Position numbers and translations under genes: made by a program
DNA from: Marinilabiliales bacterium
Lineage (GTDB): Bacteria; Bacteroidota; Bacteroidia; Bacteroidales; BM523
Length of the DNA stretch: 7,576 nucleotides
Direction of reading: 5' to 3'
NCBI GenBank assembly: GCA_002869425.1
Contig: PKSZ01000503.1
Location: forward strand, 1 to 7,576
The notes under the pieces: generated by a model
Databases searched by the model: none
Told to the model about the DNA's origin: nothing
The model's input: only the letters and a program-made list of their open reading frames with translations
Part shown: positions 1 through 4,891 of the stretch, piece after piece
Position numbering within the stretch: the stretch's first letter is position 1
Layout: each line of letters starts with the position of its first letter

Positions 1-304
1 CATTTTTATTGTTTTTGACAAAATTTACCATTTCATCCCAATTGCCTGCATAATGTAAAGTAAAATTGTAGTCAATAGCTTCTTCAATAAGCTTTAAAAT
101 ATCCATGGATATCCCTTTTTGTATATTATCTGTATCCAGAAAGTCCATAGGAGGGTAGGCTTTGTAAGGAACAAAGATTATGCTATCCTGTTGGCTAAGC
201 CATTGCTTTTCTTCGTTGGTGAGTTGTATATCAATTTCATTCTTGCAGGAATTCAAGAACAATAAGATGCACAATGAAATGAGAATGTATAGTTTATTCT
301 GCAA
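1..304 (-). CDS. Lipoprotein with family 3 solute-binding (BvgS/SBP_bac_3-like) domain, partial
   Basis: The C-terminal part lies beyond the left window edge; about 101 codons are visible. From a TTG start at 304 the product begins MQNKLYILIS, followed by a hydrophobic stretch and a lipobox ending LNSC, so Cys20 is the likely lipidation site and the protein is probably membrane-anchored facing the periplasm. Residues 28-36 read LTNEEKQWL, and PPMDF (51-55), a GISMDIL segment and a following W-D-E-M stretch match the N-terminal lobe of family 3 solute-binding domains. These bind amino acids or similar small ligands in ABC transporters, and also form the sensor part of BvgS/EvgS-like kinases and some diguanylate cyclases. 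The LTxEExxWL lead-in is the form typical of the sensor fusions, but nothing beyond this lobe is visible, so transporter, lytic transglycosylase-like and sensor roles all remain open. No ATG is available between the upstream in-frame TGA and the signal peptide, so TTG (or ATT a few codons earlier) is the start. A good promoter sits about 40 bases upstream. Confidence 0.8.
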   Translation of the reverse strand, partial: MQNKLYILISLCILLFLNSCKNEIDIQLTNEEKQWLSQQDSIIFVPYKAYPPMDFLDTDNIQKGISMDILKLIEEAIDYNFTLHYAGNWDEMVNFVKNNKN

Positions 305-344
305 TGAATTAATATATCAGTTAACAAATCGCCAGTATACCAAA

Positions 345-375
345 CAAATTTATGAAAATGCTAGGTGAAAACAAA
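345..375 (-). promoter_or_regulatory. Bacteroidetes-type promoter for the solute-binding lipoprotein
   Basis: Read on the minus strand there is TTTG at 375-372, a spacer of exactly 19 bases, and TAAATTTG at 352-345. This matches the -33 TTTG and -7 TAnnTTTG consensus known for the Bacteroidetes primary sigma factor. Transcription would begin near 338, leaving a leader of roughly 35 bases before the TTG start at 304, which supports that start choice. Confidence 0.65.
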
Positions 376-671
376 TAGTCTGAATGTTTGTGTAATATAA
401 TAATCAGCTTTTTATGAATTAATATTCAAAAATGCTCTTTATGTCATTAAATATTATATTGCTTCTCATTCAGCATAAATCAGATAATGATCTTGTAACC
501 ATTTGTTACGATAAATAGTTGCTTAAGAGGAAGGCATTAACCCAAAGTCGAAAACATGCTTTTATTATCAAAATTGACTGATTGATCATGAATAAAGAAG
601 GGGTTAGTCAATAAAAAGTTATACCAATCCTGTTTTTTTGCATCTTTAATAGAACAATAAACAGTAAAATT
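376..671. other. Gene-free divergent intergenic region
   Basis: No open reading frame of convincing length or composition is present between the divergent lipoprotein and fiber genes; the longest candidate, from the ATG at 432, stops after 28 codons. Two small inverted repeats are visible: GTAAC, five bases, GTTAC at 495-509, and ATTGACT (573-579) with AGTCAAT (606-612) separated by 26 bases. Either could be an operator or a leader hairpin, but both are short enough to arise by chance in AT-rich DNA. I find no full TTTG-N19-TAnnTTTG promoter reading toward the fiber gene, so its control is not explained by the sequence. Confidence 0.5.
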
Positions 672-2990
672 ATGAAATCAATAGCAATTCTATTTTTTAT
701 ATTATTTATCAATATTTCTGCTATTGCTCAGGTTCCTGATGCAATGAAATATCAGGGTATTGTCAGAGATGAAAATGGAGATGTCCTTTCAAATGAAAAT
801 GTAACATTTCGCTTTACAATATATGATAATAATTCGGGAGTCTCAGTATATGTAGAAGACCATACAATTACAACCAATGAATTCGGTTTAGTTAATCTTG
901 AAATTGGCAATGGTACAGTTATTACAGGTAATTTTGAAGATGTCCAATGGGGTGTTAATCCTGGTGGCAATACATACTCCTTACAAGTTGAACTTGATAT
1001 AAACGGAGCAGGAATGAATATTCTTGGGCAGGCTCAGTTTCTATCTGTACCCTACGCTTTTCATTCCAGAACTGCTGATACAGCCCAGTATGCTGATTTT
1101 AACAATCTGATAAATGCACCTGATTATACCAATTGGGATATGAATGAAAATGATGACTTTGATGGTAGCTATGGTAGTCTTGTAGACACACCTTCAATTC
1201 CGGTTTATACATCAGATTTGATTAATAACTCAGGATTTATTACAAGTGCCAATGATGCAGACTCAGATCCAAATAATGAACTACAAAGTCTTTCCTATGT
1301 TAATGATGTACTTTCCATCAGTTCAGGTAATTCAGTAGTTTTACCTTCTGTTCCTGTTAATGTCAGTGATCTGAACAATGATCTTGGTTACATCAGTAAT
1401 CCCAATGATGCTGATCCTGACCCTACCAATGAAATTCAAAATATTCTTTATAGTAATGATACACTTTATATCAGTGGTGGGAATAATGCCGTTATTAATC
1501 CGGGTTCCTTGTGGATGCAAAATGGAAACTCAATTTATTATGATGATGGTAATGTAGGTATTGGAACTGTTTCACCACAGAATAAGTTAGCTATATATGG
1601 TGACGGTACAAATGATTTAGATACAGCTATTTTTGCAGTCCATAACAGTACAGGACAGCTTGTGTTTGCTGTTTATGAGGAAGGTGTTCGTGTTTATGTT
1701 GATGATGAGGATGGATTAAAAGCGACTGGTAGTAAAGGTGGTTTTGCTGTGGGAGGCTTTAGTCTGGGAAAAGGGATAACCAATGAATATTTACGTGTAA
1801 CTCCTGACAGTGTTCGTGTATATATTGATGAAGCAAATACAACAGGGCAACATAATGGGGGCTTTGCAATTGGTAGTTTTGATGCATCAAACCCTACTGA
1901 AGACATTATGCATATGAGTTCTGAAAACTATTTTATAGGTCATGAAAGTGGGATCGTTGCCACGGGCCAATTCAATAGTTTTCTGGGATATCAGGCAGGA
2001 AGGGCTCTTGGTTCTGGAAATAACAATACTGGAATCGGTTATCAGTCGTTATACAATAATACAATAGGAGCTGATAACTGCGGAATAGGATACCAGTCAT
2101 TATTTGCAAATCAGGGTGGACAAAGAAATGTAGCCATCGGAACAAATGTATTATTCTCTAATGTTTCCGGAGAAAGTAATACGGCAGTGGGTGATCAGGC
2201 TATGCATGATAATATTGATGGACACTATAATTCAGCAATAGGAAGAAATGCATTGTACAAAAATCAGTCTGGATGGAGTAATAGTGCAATGGGAGATCAG
2301 GCATTGTACAATAATACTGATGGAGGATCTAATGTAGCCATTGGTGTGTATGCAATGTACTCTAACTCTACTGGTAATAACAATACAGCAATAGGCAATA
2401 TGTCTTTTTTCAATGGCCTGAATTATAATAATTCAACAGCTGTAGGTTATCAGGCCTTGCCTAATGGAAGTAATCAGGTGCGTCTTGGAAATACTGCAGT
2501 TACTTCTTTGTATTGCTCAGGAGCATATGCTGCAACTACAGCCAATTCAGCCAATATGTATGTGAGTTCAACAGGCCAGATTATGAGAAGTACATCGTCA
2601 AAAAGATATAAGAAAGATATTACCGATATAAATATTGATACTGAGGCTATTTATAAATTACGCCCCGTATCTTATAGATCAATAAATGACAATTCACAAC
2701 ATTTTGGTCTTATTGCAGAAGAAGTTGCTGAAGTACTTCCTGAGTTGGCTGAATATGCAAGGAAATGTGATGTTGTTGAAGGTGCAAAATCAAAGAAGTT
2801 GATACCGGATGCTGTTCAATATCCTATGTTGTCAGTACTGTTGTTGAATGAGATAAAGAAACACAAAAAGACTATTGACGATCAACAGGTATGCATCAAG
2901 GAATTAGAGAAGAAGATTGAATCTTTGGAAGGATTAAAAGCAAGAATATCTGTTTTGGAGGAGTCTCTTCAACAAAGCACTCATAAGTAA
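672..2990 (+). CDS. Secreted tail-fiber-like protein with YadA-like head repeats and S74 chaperone
   Basis: The 772-residue product begins with a Sec signal peptide (1-19, cleavage after AIA, before Gln20). Residues 21-133 form the N-terminal domain common to Bacteroidetes proteins of this class (MKYQGIVRDENG near the start, LSVPYAF at the end). Next come an Asp/Asn-rich linker, two 51-residue repeats (178-279), two 42-residue repeats around VRVY (339-423), and nine YadA-head-like units of about 17 residues (452-602) with the pattern N-x-A-I-G-x-x-A-L-Y. The motif QVRLGN follows. From Ser642 (SSKRYKKDI) to about 730 lies a peptidase S74 intramolecular chaperone, which in phage fibers and endosialidases trimerises the stalk and then cuts itself off. 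A coiled coil (726-766) ends the protein. Ser642 and Lys647 keep the spacing of the family's cleavage-site Ser and Lys. It is probably a secreted or surface trimeric fiber, perhaps for adhesion. No anchor, type 9 sorting domain or phage neighbours are visible. The ATG is the only start that keeps the signal peptide intact; no clear ribosome site precedes it. Confidence 0.93.
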   Translation: MKSIAILFFILFINISAIAQVPDAMKYQGIVRDENGDVLSNENVTFRFTIYDNNSGVSVYVEDHTITTNEFGLVNLEIGNGTVITGNFEDVQWGVNPGGNTYSLQVELDINGAGMNILGQAQFLSVPYAFHSRTADTAQYADFNNLINAPDYTNWDMNENDDFDGSYGSLVDTPSIPVYTSDLINNSGFITSANDADSDPNNELQSLSYVNDVLSISSGNSVVLPSVPVNVSDLNNDLGYISNPNDADPDPTNEIQNILYSNDTLYISGGNNAVINPGSLWMQNGNSIYYDDGNVGIGTVSPQNKLAIYGDGTNDLDTAIFAVHNSTGQLVFAVYEEGVRVYVDDEDGLKATGSKGGFAVGGFSLGKGITNEYLRVTPDSVRVYIDEANTTGQHNGGFAIGSFDASNPTEDIMHMSSENYFIGHESGIVATGQFNSFLGYQAGRALGSGNNNTGIGYQSLYNNTIGADNCGIGYQSLFANQGGQRNVAIGTNVLFSNVSGESNTAVGDQAMHDNIDGHYNSAIGRNALYKNQSGWSNSAMGDQALYNNTDGGSNVAIGVYAMYSNSTGNNNTAIGNMSFFNGLNYNNSTAVGYQALPNGSNQVRLGNTAVTSLYCSGAYAATTANSANMYVSSTGQIMRSTSSKRYKKDITDINIDTEAIYKLRPVSYRSINDNSQHFGLIAEEVAEVLPELAEYARKCDVVEGAKSKKLIPDAVQYPMLSVLLLNEIKKHKKTIDDQQVCIKELEKKIESLEGLKARISVLEESLQQSTHK
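1203..1508 (+). repeat. Two tandem 153-bp repeats in the fiber gene
   Basis: Two adjacent in-frame 51-residue units (1203-1355 and 1356-1508) share the plan SDL-x-N-x-x-G-[FY]-I-[TS], then NDAD-x-DP-x-NE-[LI]-Q, then ND-x-L-x-IS-x-GN. The NDAD motifs start at 1251 and 1404, exactly 153 bases apart. Units of this type are common in Bacteroidetes S74 fibers and are probably stalk modules. At DNA level they have diverged, so recent slippage is unlikely. Confidence 0.8.
1686..1928 (+). repeat. Two 126-bp repeats (VRVY/GGFA units) in the fiber gene
   Basis: VRVYVDD at 1686 and VRVYIDE at 1812 are exactly 126 bases apart, and each is followed by a Gly-rich GGFA-[VI]-G segment (GGFAVGGF, then GGFAIGSF). 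The second copy is slightly shorter and ends near the YFIG sequence. The unit length is 42 residues, different from the arrays on either side, so this is a third structural module rather than an extension of them. Confidence 0.75.
2025..2476 (+). repeat. Tandem 51-bp array of YadA-head-like units
   Basis: Seven consecutive units of exactly 17 codons begin at 2025, 2076, 2127, 2178, 2229, 2280 and 2331. An 8th unit of 16 codons starts at 2382 and a final variant unit at 2430. Each follows N-x-[AG]-[IVM]-G-x-x-[AS]-[LM]-[YFH]-x-N-x-x-G-x-x, the left-handed beta-roll motif of YadA and trimeric autotransporter heads, except that units here are slightly longer than the usual 14-16 residues. Codon differences between units show an old duplication. 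Confidence 0.85.
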
Positions 2991-3112
2991 AAAAGTGGCA
3001 GGTATCCGTCTATATAGAAACAGGAGTATATTCAATTAAAATTTTCTGATCCTACTTTCTATAACTATCATAAACTATTCCTTAACATATTATGTAATTG
3101 ATTATTAATTTC

Positions 3113-3120
3113 TACATTTG
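3113..3120 (+). promoter_or_regulatory. Probable -7 promoter element for the MarC-family gene
   Basis: TACATTTG is an exact match to TAnnTTTG, followed by the GC-rich CGCGCC often seen just after such elements. No TTTG lies 19-21 bases upstream, so the -33 half is weak or absent. Transcription from about 3127 would give a 40-base leader before the ATG at 3169. It also argues against a TTG start at 3118, which lies within the element. Confidence 0.5.
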
Positions 3121-3168
3121 CGCGCCCTGAAAATGGGAGGAAACAATTGTAATGTAAAAATTTACGGT

Positions 3169-3747
3169 ATGAAAATTTTTGTTTTGGAAGTATTGAGTGC
3201 CTTTATGGTTTTGTTTGCTGTTGTAGATATTTTAGGATCTATTCCAATAATCATCAGTGTTAAGGAAAAGCAGGGAGGAATAAAACCCATACAGGCTACG
3301 CTGGTAGCTTTTGGAATTATGCTTGTTTTTCTTTTTACAGGCGAATACTTATTGGGATTATTTGGGGTTGATATTCCATCTTTTGCCATTGCAGGTTCAT
3401 TTGTGATCTTTTTTATTGCCATTGAGATGATACTGGGTATAGATTTGTTTAAATCTGAAAAGAGTAGTAATTCTTCCATTGTACCTATTGCATTTCCTCT
3501 GATAGCAGGAGCGGGATCTATAACAACATTACTTTCTCTACGCGCAGAATACTCTGTATGGGTTGTTATTACTGCATTGGCCCTGAATATGATATTTGTT
3601 TATTTTGTGCTGAGTGCAACTAGTCTGTTTGAGAGAATACTCGGAAAAGGAGGCATTCACATTTTAAAAAAAGTGTTTGGAATTATATTGCTGGCCATTG
3701 CAATTAAACTTTTCTTATCAAACACAGGGATAGAGATTCCAAGGTAG
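3169..3747 (+). CDS. MarC-family integral membrane protein
   Basis: The 192-residue product is nearly all membrane-spanning, with about six hydrophobic helices, matching the usual ~200-residue length of the MarC/YhgN (UPF0056) family. Family landmarks are VDILGSIPI (19-27) at the end of helix 1, FGVDIPSFAIAGS (65-77) in the middle, and VPIAFPLIAGAGSITT (105-120), where the common form has AGPG. The molecular role of the family is not settled: E. coli MarC was named for its place beside the multiple antibiotic resistance operon, and resistance has not been shown to depend on it. The frame is open back to a TTG at 3118 and includes an ATG at 3133. The ATG at 3169 is preferred because it starts right at the first helix and because the others lie in or next to the -7 element. 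No strong ribosome site precedes 3169. The gene converges on the next lipoprotein gene with no clear terminator between them. Confidence 0.9.
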   Translation: MKIFVLEVLSAFMVLFAVVDILGSIPIIISVKEKQGGIKPIQATLVAFGIMLVFLFTGEYLLGLFGVDIPSFAIAGSFVIFFIAIEMILGIDLFKSEKSSNSSIVPIAFPLIAGAGSITTLLSLRAEYSVWVVITALALNMIFVYFVLSATSLFERILGKGGIHILKKVFGIILLAIAIKLFLSNTGIEIPR

Positions 3748-3843
3748 GTTCATCTAATACAACAAAGCATATCCTCTGGTTCTTGAACGTGTACATTGTT
3801 TTAGACAAAGCAGAAATACAGAAAAGCTAAAGTAGATAATGTA

Positions 3844-4563
3844 TTATGAAGTAGCCTGTTTCACTGTCTTGCTGCTGTCCGGATTAAAAGGCTCTATCAG
3901 GTTTTGATGGATAAACTCTTCCATCTCTTCTTTTGATACCCTTTTAAAATCTGAAGGAGTAGCAAATGTTTCATTATTAACCTCAACATACTCCACTTTG
4001 GTTGCTTTTAAGCTGGTTGTAATATCGAACATTTCATATTGAAATTCCAATAGTACACCTGGTATATCCTTAAAAGGATTAAAGAAATTTGCGTTAACAA
4101 GCTCAATTTCATCCGTGTACCATACTGAAAATGTCTCAATGCGACCTCCCGGAACAGTTATATCTGCTCTTTTGCACTTATATCCGACTATTTCTTTTTC
4201 TTCATCAATATATTTTATTTGCATGTCTGGATATTCATCGTAACCAAACGAGGCCTCGTTTACGCATAAGTATTTATCTGCTAGAACTTTAAGGTATGCT
4301 ACGGATGATGCATTGTTGCTGTCGTAAATGCCTCCCATCTTAAACATGCCAAAACAGCTTTCAACTTTTTGAGCTATTTTATCATCACTGAACTGTAAAA
4401 TCATTGTATTTGGCAACAATCCAACAATGGGATTGTCATCATCCGGATACGTAAGATCATACTCTATTATGCCTTCCGTAACTTTATTTGATAGTGATAA
4501 ACCGCATGAATTTGCTATAACAGCAATTCCAATAATGCAAAGAAGTAATACTTTAAAGTCCAT
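3844..4563 (-). CDS. Lipoprotein resembling the GLPGLI/DUF4412 group
   Basis: The 239-residue protein starts with a hydrophobic segment (4-17) and a lipobox ending IANSC, so Cys20 is the likely lipidated residue. The body alternates beta-strand-like stretches: EGIIEYDLTYP (30-40), a Cys-containing middle, KEIVGYKCKRADI (123-135), FSVWYTDEI (145-153) and DIPGVLLEF (166-174). The order GYKCKKA, then [VS]WYTDEI, then [GD][LI]PG-[LV]-[IL]-LE is characteristic of the GLPGLI family of Bacteroidetes, whose function is unknown; here the name-giving motif has become DIPGVLLE. GLPGLI members usually have a plain signal peptide, so the lipoprotein anchor and altered motif suggest a divergent relative or the similar DUF4412 group. 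The C-terminus is charged and ends without a further domain. Start ATG at 4563 gives the signal peptide at once. It stands alone, with its own promoter region and paired palindromic sites upstream. Confidence 0.72.
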   Translation of the reverse strand: MDFKVLLLCIIGIAVIANSCGLSLSNKVTEGIIEYDLTYPDDDNPIVGLLPNTMILQFSDDKIAQKVESCFGMFKMGGIYDSNNASSVAYLKVLADKYLCVNEASFGYDEYPDMQIKYIDEEKEIVGYKCKRADITVPGGRIETFSVWYTDEIELVNANFFNPFKDIPGVLLEFQYEMFDITTSLKATKVEYVEVNNETFATPSDFKRVSKEEMEEFIHQNLIEPFNPDSSKTVKQATS

Positions 4564-4612
4564 TCTGTTAGAAAATTTACCATATAAATGTATAACTTTT
4601 CTGTCAGAAAAT
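4563..4612. repeat. Paired operator-like palindromes around the lipoprotein promoter
   Basis: TTCTGTTAGAAAAT at 4563-4576 and TTCTGTCAGAAAAT at 4599-4612 match at 13 of 14 bases, 36 bases apart. The second sits in a perfect 15-base inverted repeat, TTTTCTGTCAGAAAA (4597-4611). The first touches the start codon. Together they bracket the -7 element, a common layout for a dimeric repressor, though no regulator is encoded next to them. Confidence 0.5.
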
Positions 4613-4615
4613 AAA
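4585..4615 (-). promoter_or_regulatory. Near-consensus promoter for the GLPGLI-like lipoprotein
   Basis: On the minus strand TTTA (4615-4612), 19 bases, and TACATTTA (4592-4585) reproduce the Bacteroidetes promoter layout with one mismatch in each box (A for the final G). The spacing is identical to that of the two consensus promoters elsewhere in the window. The predicted start near 4578 leaves a leader of about 15 bases. The weak boxes fit a regulated promoter. Confidence 0.4.
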
Positions 4616-4697
4616 CTTACATTATTGGTATTTAATTGCTGAAGAATTGAAGTTTATGAACTTGTGCCTATTGTGATTTTGCCAGGCATATAAAAAC

Positions 4698-4727
4698 AAA
4701 AAACCCACTGATTATCAGTAGGTTTTT
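4698..4727 (-). terminator. Rho-independent terminator after tRNA-Pro
   Basis: On the minus strand AAAAACCTACTGA, loop TAA, TCAGTGGGTTTTTT forms a stem with a single T-G wobble, followed by a further T-rich run (GTTTTT). It starts about 12 bases after the tRNA end. On the plus strand the hairpin is weaker by one C-A mismatch, and no plus-strand gene needs it. Confidence 0.85.
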
Positions 4728-4738
4728 CTATTAATCTG

Positions 4739-4813
4739 TCGGGGTGGCAAGATTCGAACTTTAGACCTCCTGGTCCCAAACCAGGCGCGCTAACCGGGCT
4801 ACGCTACACCCCG
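4739..4813 (-). tRNA. tRNA-Pro (anticodon TGG)
   Basis: The cloverleaf folds with a perfect 7-bp acceptor stem (CGGGGTG with CACCCCG), D stem GCGT/GCGC, anticodon stem CCTGG/CCAGG around the loop TTTGGGA, which gives anticodon TGG, and T loop TTCGAAT. The discriminator is A and CCA is not encoded, so it would be added after transcription. The odd point is the T stem: the 5' side is TAAAG and the 3' side CTTGC, so only three inner pairs form and the two outer positions are T-C and A-G mismatches. Expected 5' bases would be GCAAG. TGG-type tRNA-Pro reads all or most proline codons, so in many genomes it is essential. The gene has its own promoter and terminator. Confidence 0.93.
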
Positions 4814-4843
4814 AAAAAAAGAACATTCCAGAATTTGGAGACG

Positions 4844-4874
4844 CAAAAATATAAAGACTTTTCTTATTTGCAAA
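4844..4874 (-). promoter_or_regulatory. Consensus promoter for tRNA-Pro
   Basis: On the minus strand TTTG (4874-4871), a 19-base spacer and TATTTTTG (4851-4844) match the Bacteroidetes consensus exactly, followed by CG as often seen in strong promoters. Transcription near 4837 would give a 5' leader of about 24 bases, removed by RNase P. It lies entirely between the sensor stop codon and the tRNA, so the tRNA is transcribed independently. Confidence 0.75.
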
Positions 4875-4891
4875 ACAATAGATAGAATTAT

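Noticed and set aside
180..368. A 62-codon plus-strand reading frame
   Set aside because: It lies opposite the solute-binding lipoprotein gene and its promoter, and its product has no recognisable family or normal start context.
2025..2476. The regular 51-bp repeats as a CRISPR or minisatellite array
   Set aside because: The repeats are in frame, coding, diverged at DNA level and fit the YadA-head protein motif; there are no identical repeats with unique spacers.
672..2990. The fiber gene as evidence of a prophage
   Set aside because: S74 domains occur in phage fibers, but this protein has a Sec signal peptide, is of a type common in Bacteroidetes chromosomes, and no phage structural, lysis or integrase gene is nearby.
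3118..3168. A 17-residue N-terminal extension of the MarC-family protein from TTG at 3118 or ATG at 3133
   Set aside because: The TTG lies inside a TACATTTG promoter element and the ATG falls only a few bases after the predicted transcription start; the extension is polar and unlike the family N-terminus.
3748..3843. A shared terminator between the convergent MarC and lipoprotein genes
   Set aside because: No stable hairpin followed by a T run can be found in either direction; only short chance complementarities are present.
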